41,082 nucleotides of DNA from JAAXGI01 sp963579625. GTDB taxonomy: Bacteria; Gemmatimonadota; Gemmatimonadetes; Longimicrobiales; Gaopeijiaceae. Numbering within the stretch: position 1 is the stretch's first letter; each line of letters starts with the position of its first letter. The notes under the pieces are model-generated. The model searched no databases. It saw nothing but the letters and a program-made list of their open reading frames with translations, and was not told the DNA's origin. Location of the stretch: contig CAUZHN010000018.1 of assembly GCA_963579625.1 (NCBI GenBank), positions 1-41,082 of the forward strand, written 5' to 3'. Position numbers and translations under genes: made by a program. Shown in pieces: positions 8,889 through 16,862 of this stretch.

Positions 8889-9025
8889 AATTTATAACCT
8901 CTGCGAAAGACGACCTTCCCGAACAGACGATTACGATATCTGAGACTCTATGAATAGACAAGCTCTTCCGAGTTCTCCTGTAATCCAGCTAGCTAAAGCG
9001 AAAGGACAGACACGACGAATCCCCC

Positions 9026-9865
9026 TTACCAACCCCCACCGGGAAACGGATCGTCTTCCCACCATTCGACATCCGGCCTTTGGGACCACAGAATCCCCCG
9101 AACAAGTAGCTCCGTATCATCCGTCAACTCTTCGAGGAGCCTCATCGACATTTCCTCCGTGAGAGGACCAGGATCTCCTTTCGCCAAGGCTTCCTGTGCT
9201 CCAAACAAGATCGCCTCCGAGGCTCCTGCATTCTCCGATGGCGGAATGTCCTCGGGATCCTCGCCGACTTCTCCCTCAGATGACTCTGATGATGCTTGTT
9301 CAGACTCGTCCTCCCGCATTTCCGCCTCTCCACCCGCGTCGTTTGCCGGACCTTCCCCGAAGACCTGAGCCAGTTCGCCATAGATTCGCAGCGCTAGGGC
9401 AAGGTTCCACTTTGCATTCTCATCCGCTGGATCAAGCCGCAGTGCTGACCGGTTGTGGTCGATCGAAGCCGAAAGGAGCGGGACCGCCGAAAAGGGATCG
9501 CTGTCCGCCTCAATACCAGTGAGCAGGCGGTACCCAAGATTATAATGAGCCCGCTGTACCGCTGTTACATCCGAACCCTCAATCGCACTGATCAGATACC
9601 GTTCGGCCTGCTCCGATTCCATCTGAATTAACGCAGTACCGAGGTTATACGATGCCCGGAATCCCAGCGCAGTCGTATCAATTCGGACCGCGTAGACGTC
9701 CGCGGCAGCGCGAGCGGAACCGGCCCGATAGAGACGGTTTCCTTGCTCCAGAGTCGTCCGGTTTTGTCCTACAGCCACAGCCAACAGGATGCCAGTGAGG
9801 ACAATCCCTACCCACGCAAGTCCTGTAATCCCGTATGGCCGAAGGTTCCTCACGACTTCCTCCAC
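9026..9865 (-). CDS. TPR protein of a Bat (aerotolerance-type) operon
   Basis: 279 residues from a GTG that overlaps the end of the upstream vWA gene by 16 bases, so translation is probably coupled. A transmembrane helix lies at about 14-31, followed by TPR-like helices (RASYNLGTALIQME, RAHYNLGYRLLTG, ENAKWNLALALRIYGE). There is then an acidic Ser/Glu-rich linker (about 185-220) and a short C-terminal domain ending WEDDPFPGGGW. This matches BatC/BatE-like proteins, which sit with BatA and BatB in a membrane complex exposed to the periplasm. The exact role of Bat proteins is unsettled (stress resistance, envelope maturation). No BatD gene is seen after it. Confidence 0.8.
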   Translation of the reverse strand: MEEVVRNLRPYGITGLAWVGIVLTGILLAVAVGQNRTTLEQGNRLYRAGSARAAADVYAVRIDTTALGFRASYNLGTALIQMESEQAERYLISAIEGSDVTAVQRAHYNLGYRLLTGIEADSDPFSAVPLLSASIDHNRSALRLDPADENAKWNLALALRIYGELAQVFGEGPANDAGGEAEMREDESEQASSESSEGEVGEDPEDIPPSENAGASEAILFGAQEALAKGDPGPLTEEMSMRLLEELTDDTELLVRGILWSQRPDVEWWEDDPFPGGGW

Positions 9866-10899
9866 GACAGCATCATCCGCCTTCCTCGGCCAGGCGCCTC
9901 CAGAAGGCTATCCAAGAGCAGCAAAAGCAGACCAACACTCGCGAGTACGAATGTGAGATCCGACCCAGCCAAGTAGGGTCCGACCATCTGCTGCTGAGCT
10001 CCGGGTTGGAGTGCCCGATACATGCGGCGAAGAGCGGAACTATCTTCAGCCCGGGCGTATTCACCCCCACCCTCTTGAGCAATTCTCTGGAGCAGAGGTT
10101 CCTGCAACCTGGATATCCCCGGAGCACCCGTAATATCCAGCACTAGCCCGCCCATCTGATATGTCCCCCGTGGGAGCAACATCTCGCCCCCCTGCAGGGT
10201 GCCCACCCCGACCGTGTGCACTGAAACCCCGTCGGCCCTCGCATCCCGGACGGCCGCCGTGATCTCTTCATTCGGTTCGCCCGCCTCCCCATCACTGATA
10301 AGGACAACAGCGCGCGTGCGCATCGCGTCCTGGGCCGAGAGAAGGGTCGCCGCATCCCGGATTCCAGCGGACAATAGTGAACCAGGGTCCTGCGCACTCA
10401 CGATGGTCGGGGTGACTCCCCGGAGAAGAAAGGTCAGGGCTTCAATATCTTCCGTCGGTGGAGCAAGGGTATACCCCTTCCCAGCGAAAAGCAGGAGCCC
10501 AACCCGTGTCCCTTCGGCCCTTTCCAACACCTCTCCCGCAATCTGAACCGCTTGAGCCAACCGAGTGGGGAAAAGGTCCGTCGCCTGCATCGATGCCGAC
10601 ACATCGATTGCGAGAACCACGCTGGTTCTTGGCTGCGGAGCCACAAGCCCTCCTTCACCTCCAACCCAACCAGGCTCGGCAGCGGCACCGGCTAATGCAA
10701 GCACAGCCGAAACGAGTAGCACGATCCTCTCAATTCGTAGGCGATATAGGTTCGACGCTGATACCCGGCTAGCTCCCCTGCGGCCTCCCAGGAAATTTGC
10801 CAGACGTCTCCGGCGTCGTGCGTGGCTCACGAAGCCTAAGATGATCAGAAGGGCCACACCGGCACCGAGTTGGAAAAACACCGGGTAGAGGAAGATCAT
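9850..10899 (-). CDS. BatB-like membrane protein with vWA domain
   Basis: 349 residues from the ATG at 10899, which overlaps the batA-like stop codon in ATGA. Transmembrane helices lie at about 5-22 and 57-73. A von Willebrand A domain spans about 90-285 with the metal-ion-dependent adhesion site DVSAS (Asp99, Ser101, Ser103) and a later VLISDGEAGE. A final helix near 310-330 (LTFVLASVGLLLLLLDSL) returns to the membrane. This is the usual topology of BatB. It should pair with the BatA-like product encoded immediately upstream and the TPR protein immediately downstream. Confidence 0.87.
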   Translation of the reverse strand: MIFLYPVFFQLGAGVALLIILGFVSHARRRRRLANFLGGRRGASRVSASNLYRLRIERIVLLVSAVLALAGAAAEPGWVGGEGGLVAPQPRTSVVLAIDVSASMQATDLFPTRLAQAVQIAGEVLERAEGTRVGLLLFAGKGYTLAPPTEDIEALTFLLRGVTPTIVSAQDPGSLLSAGIRDAATLLSAQDAMRTRAVVLISDGEAGEPNEEITAAVRDARADGVSVHTVGVGTLQGGEMLLPRGTYQMGGLVLDITGAPGISRLQEPLLQRIAQEGGGEYARAEDSSALRRMYRALQPGAQQQMVGPYLAGSDLTFVLASVGLLLLLLDSLLEAPGRGRRMMLSWRKS

Positions 10900-11879
10900 G
10901 GGACGACCCCCCAACGAGAGCCCCGTAGAGCAGCCATCATGCCCATCAGGAGGAGTGCCAACGCCAGGAACCACACTCGTTTTGGTTGGCGCGTCTCGAA
11001 CTCCACCACTCCTCGTGTCGGAGCTTCAATCCGGTCGATCTCCAGGTAGATAGAATCCAGGGCGAACGCACTTCCGGCCCGGAAATACCGACCTCCAGTA
11101 AGCGCAGATACGCCAGAGAGCACTGTCTCGACGTCAGTCGAGTTTTGATTCTGACGACCAACGACACGCACCATCCCAGAGGCCTCACCCGAAGACACCA
11201 GACTGATTGAGTAGATTCTAATTCCCATCGTGGCCGCAGCTCGAGCAGTCGCGAGAGGCAGAACTCCCGCAGCGTTGTGGGCCCCATCAGTGAGCAGGAT
11301 AATGACCCTGGCCTCACGCTCTGATTCAAGTAGCCTGTGGATCGAAGTCAGGATCGCGCCCGAAATGTCCGTCCCATTCCGAACCAGTTCTACTTCTAGA
11401 GACTCGACTCCGGCCACGATCAGATTCGCGTCGGACGTGGGGGGAATACGGGTGAATGCCTGGCCACCGAATCCAACAAGGGTCAGCTCGTCATAGGGCC
11501 GGCGCTCCGCGAAGCGAACCGCTGCTCGCCGTGCCACGTTGAGTCGACTCTCGCCGTCCATGTCCTCTGCGAGCATCGAGGTTGAGAGGTCCACTGCGAG
11601 TACGATGCCCTTCCCTTCCGGAGAGGTCTCCCGGACAACCTCCACACGCTGTGGGCCGGCAAGAGCGACAATCACACAGGCCATTGTCATCGCTCTTAGA
11701 AATTGCGGGAGGCCAAGGAGGATTTTGGATGATGCAACCCACCCACCTTGGAGTAGCCTCGCAGATTCTCCGCGTGCGAAGAGCACTCCGCGACCAACCC
11801 ACGGCCAAACCACAAGGCCCCAGAGTGGAAGAAACAGAAGCAAATAGAGCAGGCTGGCCCGCTCGAACTGGACTAGCAT
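10896..11879 (-). CDS. BatA-like membrane protein with vWA domain
   Basis: 327 residues. Transmembrane helices lie at about 10-27, 60-76 and 300-318. The vWA domain between them has an intact metal site: DLSTS (Asp97, Ser99, Ser101), a Thr in NGTDISGA and an Asp in LLTDGAHN. This matches BatA, an inner-membrane protein with its vWA domain outside the membrane-spanning ends. It is the first gene of the three-gene operon. MoxR ATPase and DUF58 genes normally stand upstream but are absent; a decayed NHL fragment lies there instead. No good ribosome site precedes the ATG, which fits a disturbed upstream region. Confidence 0.87.
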   Translation of the reverse strand: MLVQFERASLLYLLLFLPLWGLVVWPWVGRGVLFARGESARLLQGGWVASSKILLGLPQFLRAMTMACVIVALAGPQRVEVVRETSPEGKGIVLAVDLSTSMLAEDMDGESRLNVARRAAVRFAERRPYDELTLVGFGGQAFTRIPPTSDANLIVAGVESLEVELVRNGTDISGAILTSIHRLLESEREARVIILLTDGAHNAAGVLPLATARAAATMGIRIYSISLVSSGEASGMVRVVGRQNQNSTDVETVLSGVSALTGGRYFRAGSAFALDSIYLEIDRIEAPTRGVVEFETRQPKRVWFLALALLLMGMMAALRGSRWGVVP

Positions 11880-11924
11880 CCAGGAGTTGACTAGGACCCC
11901 CTCGTTGACCGCTCGGAAGAGATC

Positions 11925-12146
11925 CTAGCGATGAGGAGATCCTATGGCCTGAATCCGACCGTCCCCTCGATCTCCGACGAACAACAACCCTTGGGAATCC
12001 CGCATGAGAGCGTGCCCGGCGTTCATCTCTCCCGCCGTAGGACCGGGACTCCCAGTCCCCCGCTTCATCAGGAGCCGACCCTCACTAGAGAACTTCACGA
12101 TCCGGTTGTTTCCCCCGCCCCATGACTATCGACCGCAACCCTGCCG
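11925..12146 (-). pseudogene. Relic of an NHL-repeat protein
   Basis: Directly after the stop of the cytochrome-PQQ gene, the minus strand encodes an NHL-like segment without a start. One frame reads VAVDSHGAG. A shift in the G-rich run near 12112-12122 leads to GNNRIVKFSSEGRLL, then GHALMRDSQGLLFVGDRGDGRIQ, ending at TAG 11925-11927. The order and wording of these two blades match the intact NHL lipoprotein gene at 19765 (GRIMKFTADGEF, then HAMAFDSQGRLFVADRGNHRIQ). The 5' part of the gene is missing, so this is a truncated, frameshifted remnant. It overlaps no intact gene and explains the gap before the BatA-like gene. Confidence 0.75.
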
Positions 12147-14315
12147 CTACGGTTCCCCCAACCGGAATACATACATGGCGTTGGCCTGTGGGCGGCTCAC
12201 AAACTCAGTCGCAAGGAAGGTTGCAATGCGCCAAGGACTCCCACCTTGCCGTGCCGCGGTCATGGCCACGTACTGCACACCATCCACCTCGAACGTCATC
12301 GGGAAACCTTGGACTGTCGTGCCGAGTCGAGTCCGCCAAAGAACCTCTCCAGTCTCGATGTCGAATGCTCTAAACCACCGATCATAATCTCCAGCGAACG
12401 CGAGTCCTCCCGCCGTAGTGAGAGTGGCCGTAAGGAAGGGGGCTCTTTGCTCGATGCTCCAGACCTCCTCCATCGTGGCGACATCAACAGCTGCGAGTTT
12501 CCCGAAATTTCCGTCTGTTCCCGGCATTTCTTTCCAGGCTCGCTCTCCCCCACTACCTCCTGATCCCTGTGCGAGAACGATCTCGCGGGCGGTCATCTCC
12601 ATACAGCTTTGGCTCAACGGAAGAACCATCAAGCCGGTATCGGGCGAATAGCTAGTCGCCTGCCAGTTGTGTCCACCTGCCGTGGAGGGACAAACCGACA
12701 CCCAGTCACCTATTCCGGCATTCTGGATATCGTCCCGATAGGTAACGGCACCCGTCTCGGGATCAATGGAAAGAATGTTCTGAAAGACCATCTCCTTCAT
12801 CCCAAGGAAACTCCCATCCCGCCTGTCCAGCTTCCACAGGATGCCGTGTTTACCAATTGCCAGGAGGGCAGGAACGCCCTCGATATCTACGAGGACCTGC
12901 TCGAATCCCTCGTCCATGTCCAGAGATTCGGCGGGAACGTGCTGACGGTACCAAACCATGCGCCCAGTATCTACATCGAGAGCCAGAGTCGAATTCGCAA
13001 AGAGCGTGGAATCGGCCATTGTGAGCCCGCGGCTAACAGCCATCCACGGCTTCGCCTGTGCGGTGCCGAAGTAGACCAGGCCAAGCTCTGGATCCCAGCT
13101 ACCGCCATTCCACATTTCCCCTCCGGCACGCAACTCAAACGGCATGTCGCCCCAGGTGTCTCCACCGGGCTCGCCAGGCCTATTGATCACCGGCGTTCGC
13201 CACAACTCCTGGCCCGTTCGGGCGTCATGCGCACTGACGAAACACTTATCTTCGGTAAATCTGCCACAGCCGTTAACCCCATTGATCACCTTTCCATCCG
13301 CGACGATCGGACCCGCAGTGTTACCGAAACCCGTCTCGACCTCCCAGACAACGCGTCCGGTCCGGGCCTCCAGCGCTACCATCGCCCCATCTGGAGTAGC
13401 CGAGAGAACGAGATCCTCCCAGAGAGCAACGCTTTGTACCCGCTGTCCGATATTGGCATCCTTCCGACGATACTCCCAGAGGATAGTGCCATTCGCAGCA
13501 TCCAGTGCCTGAACGGAGCCACCTGCAGCGGTCAGGAACAGAATGCCATCTCTCTCTACCGCAGCTGTCCGGTAACGGCTTCCATCAGGCAGAGCCCAAA
13601 CCCATGCGAGTTGAAGGCGGTGGACGTTGTCGGTGTTAATCTGATCGAGAGGACTGAAGCCGGTCGACCCTGGCGACCCACGCCAATGGAGCCAGTCGCC
13701 ATCCGGCGGCGAAGCCAACTCGGCGTCCGAGACCGGCGAATACGACTCAGCAGCCTGGAAGGTCTCAGTAATACTACTAGTCGTCTCCGAGATTTCTCCC
13801 AGGAACTCCGGAGCCACCTGCCGCGTGTCAGCCGACCGGACCGTCCCGGTCCTTCCCGGAATCGGTGGGATGCCTGCAACGTTTGAAATCGCGACCGGCT
13901 CCGTACCCGGGATGACGGTCCCGCTCGAGGCCATGCTCAGTTCAGAGCCTCCAGGCTGAACTTCGTTCGCTTGGAGGACATAGGCCATGACCGCGGCCAC
14001 CTCCTCGTCGCTCAGGGATCCGGGATCCGAGACCGGCATGGTCGTTTCGACCAAATCCAATAGTTCCGAGACTGGTCGGCCACCCCAGATGTTCTGAAAA
14101 TTGGGGCCAGCGAGCTCAGGCGCCTCGAATGATCCTTGGAAGTTGGCCAAATGGCAGACGGTACACTGGGCTTCGTAGATCGCTGCGCCGGATTCGGCCT
14201 GAGTCGTCGTGTAATTTCCCTGAGCAGGCTGATCCTGCAGGGCCAGGCTGGATGCGGGATACGCCAGAGAGACCAACATAGCCAGAGCCGGCAAACTTCC
14301 GATGACACGGGCCAT
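12147..14315 (-). CDS. Quinohemoprotein: N-terminal cytochrome c fused to PQQ dehydrogenase
   Basis: About 722 residues from ATG 14315, which gives a normal signal peptide; a longer frame starts at 14375. Residues about 40-120 are a cytochrome c domain with CTVCH (Cys51, Cys54, His55) and a likely Met ligand in TTMPVSD. After a 70-residue linker comes a PQQ beta-propeller of the methanol/ethanol dehydrogenase family: WLHWRGSPGSTGFSPLDQI, GTILWEYRR, PGEPGGDTWGDMP, GTTVQGFPMTFEVDG. It should oxidise an alcohol or sugar in the periplasm and pass electrons to its own heme. In classical type II quinohemoprotein dehydrogenases the heme domain is C-terminal, so the order here is reversed. No adjacent-Cys pair is seen in the expected disulfide place. 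The substrate is unknown. Confidence 0.88.
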   Translation of the reverse strand: MARVIGSLPALAMLVSLAYPASSLALQDQPAQGNYTTTQAESGAAIYEAQCTVCHLANFQGSFEAPELAGPNFQNIWGGRPVSELLDLVETTMPVSDPGSLSDEEVAAVMAYVLQANEVQPGGSELSMASSGTVIPGTEPVAISNVAGIPPIPGRTGTVRSADTRQVAPEFLGEISETTSSITETFQAAESYSPVSDAELASPPDGDWLHWRGSPGSTGFSPLDQINTDNVHRLQLAWVWALPDGSRYRTAAVERDGILFLTAAGGSVQALDAANGTILWEYRRKDANIGQRVQSVALWEDLVLSATPDGAMVALEARTGRVVWEVETGFGNTAGPIVADGKVINGVNGCGRFTEDKCFVSAHDARTGQELWRTPVINRPGEPGGDTWGDMPFELRAGGEMWNGGSWDPELGLVYFGTAQAKPWMAVSRGLTMADSTLFANSTLALDVDTGRMVWYRQHVPAESLDMDEGFEQVLVDIEGVPALLAIGKHGILWKLDRRDGSFLGMKEMVFQNILSIDPETGAVTYRDDIQNAGIGDWVSVCPSTAGGHNWQATSYSPDTGLMVLPLSQSCMEMTAREIVLAQGSGGSGGERAWKEMPGTDGNFGKLAAVDVATMEEVWSIEQRAPFLTATLTTAGGLAFAGDYDRWFRAFDIETGEVLWRTRLGTTVQGFPMTFEVDGVQYVAMTAARQGGSPWRIATFLATEFVSRPQANAMYVFRLGEP

Positions 14316-14492
14316 TGTGAACGCTTCTCTGACCAATGCCTGCGTGGGGATCTTGAGTTGATCTTTGATGATCATATGGTAAGCACCGTCCTAAGGTTCG
14401 ACTTTCACCCGCGCTCACTATAGTACGGCGATCAGTCCTCTGTCCATTTTCTCTACGTGGGGTCGGCTTTTCGGAGGCAGCCCACCGTAGAC

Positions 14493-14645
14493 CTACGGGA
14501 GGATTGCTCTGATATCAGTCGCGGGATCATCTGGATCCACAGGCTCCGTGGGATCGGTTGGATCCTTGGTTTCCAGGCATGCCACCAGGTTGATGGCCAC
14601 CGCGATTGCGAATGCCCAGACAATCTGTCGCCGATCGATCTTCAT
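14493..14645 (-). CDS. Very small lipoprotein with Asp/Pro tail
   Basis: 50 residues, ATG at 14645 with GGAGAG eight to nine bases upstream. The sequence begins MKIDRRQIVWAF, has a hydrophobic core and a lipobox LVAC (Cys about residue 23), then a low-complexity linker (DPTDPTEPVDPDDPATD) and ends AILP. This is a complete lipoprotein signal followed by a short acidic linker, with almost no folded part. It could be a real micro-lipoprotein or the start of a longer gene that was cut by a stop. It lies on the same strand as, and just upstream of, the cytochrome-PQQ gene. No family was recognised. Confidence 0.55.
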   Translation of the reverse strand: MKIDRRQIVWAFAIAVAINLVACLETKDPTDPTEPVDPDDPATDIRAILP

Positions 14646-14931
14646 CTAGCTTCTCTCCCACTCTTGCCATTGGACCGAATAGGCGTGTTGGGTCGACTGG
14701 ACAACCGCCTAAACATGTATACCGCGCCGATGTAGCGCCAGGCTCCTCTCCCTGCGCAGGGGTGCCTCGGAGGGGCGAGGCTTGCCCTAGATCACGGCCC
14801 CGGATATCCGGCGACTGCAAGACTCGTGCATCGTGCCAGTGAACCACGTAAGTTTCCCGGAGGATCCAGAGACAAGACCTTTGGCTCGCAAGCGCATGTT
14901 ACCAGTTGAACTTGTTCCGGGAAGGTACTAG
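14646..14931. other. Intergenic divergent region
   Basis: About 286 bases between the small lipoprotein (minus) and the secreted cupin (plus). It should hold the promoters of both. No clear -35/-10 pair, riboswitch or further gene was recognised. Confidence 0.5.
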
Positions 14932-15516
14932 ATGGCAATCGCCCTGCGAAGTCGTACGGTAGTGCTTTACCTGCTGTCATTCCTCTTGATGTTCGGGCTG
15001 AATCTGTTCCTGGTCTATTCTAGGTCGCCAGCGTACGCTCAGCAGGCTGCACAGACCAGCGATGCGGGAGAGCAGGCGCAGGAAAACTGTCCTGGAGAAC
15101 GAATGGGGGTGCAGGCCACAGGAACCTATCAGAGTCGTCCCGTGCCGGAGGCAGTGATCAATGGAGAACCGTGGGGAGGTGCGTATTGGGAAGCGGGCAT
15201 GCTCTCATACTGGCACTGCCACCGAGGAGGCCAACTCATGATGGTGTGGGAAGGTGAAGGGCGTGTCCAGAAGCGCGGGGAGAGAGTCCGAATCCTCTCT
15301 GTAGGTGAAACCGAATACGCTGGCCCCTGGATGGAACACTGGCACGGGGCCTCACCTGACTCGGACGCACAGTACGTACAGATATCCTTCCAGCCGACAG
15401 GCACTTACTGGATGGAAGAAGTCGGGAGAGATGATTATTTGGGAAATGATATTGGGACCACGACCAGGAATGAATTCTTGCAAACTGGGATCAGAGAGCA
15501 ACCACAAGGACGTTGA
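14932..15516 (+). CDS. Secreted cupin-domain protein
   Basis: 194 residues, ATG preceded by GGGAAGG. An N-terminal hydrophobic segment (about 10-28) and AYA-QQ cleavage site indicate export. Residues about 80-150 are a single cupin-2 barrel with the metal set His95, His97 (WHCH), Gln101 (GGQ) and His136 (EHWHGA), in the usual order for small Mn/Fe/Ni cupins. The closest look-alikes are mandelonitrile-lyase/carboxymuconolactone-associated cupins with a WHxH...GxGxVQ pattern, but this does not fix the reaction. It is convergent with the Gfo/Idh/MocA gene 48 bases away, with no terminator seen between. Confidence 0.85.
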   Translation: MAIALRSRTVVLYLLSFLLMFGLNLFLVYSRSPAYAQQAAQTSDAGEQAQENCPGERMGVQATGTYQSRPVPEAVINGEPWGGAYWEAGMLSYWHCHRGGQLMMVWEGEGRVQKRGERVRILSVGETEYAGPWMEHWHGASPDSDAQYVQISFQPTGTYWMEEVGRDDYLGNDIGTTTRNEFLQTGIREQPQGR

Positions 15517-15564
15517 TCACCAAAGCTCGATTCCCGCAATACTTTTCCCACCAGCAACACTGAT

Positions 15565-16767
15565 CTATAGCGGCAAATACACCGCCTGTCCGGACCGAGC
15601 ACTGAGAGAAACCGCCTCGGTAAATTCCATGTAATGGACACCCGTTTCAAAAGGCACCATGGTGATCTCCTCAGTTCCCCGAATCGCGTTAATAAACTGC
15701 CGCTCAACAATCCGTGGAACCCGTCGCTCTGGGCCATTCGGCACTTCGGACAGCCCGGAATCACCTTTGCGTCCAGCAAAAATTCTTGATTCCTGATTTA
15801 CGTGGAGCGTGCCCTCAGTCCCGTAGATCCACGTCTGATTGCCATTCGAATGGCCGGTCGAGGCGCTGAACCTCATGTGTACCTGCGCCCCATTCATCAA
15901 CTCGTACAACACGTCGACATGGTCAGGGATGGTGACCGAGGTCCGTTGACCATCAAGGTATCGGTAAGGTACATGCACTTTGGTCATTGCCATGACCCGA
16001 GTGCCCCGGCCCAACCAGCGGATCATCGATTCCATGGTGGAGCCGATGTTAAGGGTATTGTAGCCGCTGTACTGGCGGCTATGACGCCAACCCAACTCGC
16101 CCCCGACGTCGACGAATCCATTGGGACCAGTCCGGCGTCCTGGCCCATTATCTCTTTGCAATCGTTGAAGATCTACAGAAATCACCTCTCCAAGAAAGCC
16201 CTCATCAATGTGTTGCTTAACCACGTTGTCAATGGCGTAGCTGGTCGAGGTGGGAACCAACTGACTCACGAGGTGCGGGTAACGAAGTGAAGCCTCCAAC
16301 ATGTCGCGGGCTTCCTGCGCCGTATTGGCCATGCGGGCCTGACACAACGTGTGTTTTCCTGCTTCGAGAGAGGCAAGCGTCAACGTGCGGTGCATATACG
16401 GCCACGTACCGATCACGACGGCGTCTACATCGTCGTCCCTGAGGAGCTCTTCCCAGTGACTGTAGGCCCGCGAGATGCCGACCTCATCTGCAGCTCTCTG
16501 ACTCGACTCCAGGCTTCGATTCGCCACCGCCTGAAGCTCCACACCCGGATTCTCTAGCAGTCTGGGAATCATGGTGCCGCGCACATTGGCGCCAGCGCCA
16601 ATGAAACCCAGCCGGATCACGTCCTGGGACGGAACAGTCGTTCCAGGGCCCTGAGCAGCCAGCTTCGTACCGCTGAGTGCCGCGGCTGCGATTGGAACGG
16701 CCGAAGCCGAGAGAAACTCTCGGCGGTTCAACCCCCCTTTAGGGAAACCATCGGATCCATCACTCAT
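15565..16767 (-). CDS. Tat-exported Gfo/Idh/MocA family oxidoreductase
   Basis: 400 residues, GGAG eight bases before the ATG. A twin-arginine signal (NRREFLSAS, residues 14-22) sends the folded protein to the periplasm. The Rossmann domain starts near residue 51 (IRLGFIGAGANVRG) and binds NAD(P). The C-terminal alpha/beta domain follows from about 175 (LGEVISVDLQR). The usual catalytic motif C-EKP is replaced by CQARMA at 142-147, so the family lysine is absent. Either a changed chemistry or a structural or sugar-binding role is possible. It follows the PQQ gene on the same strand after 95 bases and may belong to that transcription unit. Confidence 0.88.
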   Translation of the reverse strand: MSDGSDGFPKGGLNRREFLSASAVPIAAAALSGTKLAAQGPGTTVPSQDVIRLGFIGAGANVRGTMIPRLLENPGVELQAVANRSLESSQRAADEVGISRAYSHWEELLRDDDVDAVVIGTWPYMHRTLTLASLEAGKHTLCQARMANTAQEARDMLEASLRYPHLVSQLVPTSTSYAIDNVVKQHIDEGFLGEVISVDLQRLQRDNGPGRRTGPNGFVDVGGELGWRHSRQYSGYNTLNIGSTMESMIRWLGRGTRVMAMTKVHVPYRYLDGQRTSVTIPDHVDVLYELMNGAQVHMRFSASTGHSNGNQTWIYGTEGTLHVNQESRIFAGRKGDSGLSEVPNGPERRVPRIVERQFINAIRGTEEITMVPFETGVHYMEFTEAVSLSARSGQAVYLPL

Positions 16768-16862
16768 GATCTTTCTCCGGCTTTATTGTCCTCGATTAAG
16801 TCGCACCTCAACCATCCTACTCGAACGCCCCCGTGGGCCTCATCCACAGCTCCCGGCTCGAA

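Noticed and set aside
12609..13886. 425-codon open frame on the plus strand
   Set aside because: It is antisense to the cytochrome-PQQ gene, whose motifs are clear. The translation has no domain or signal and reflects codon bias of the real gene.
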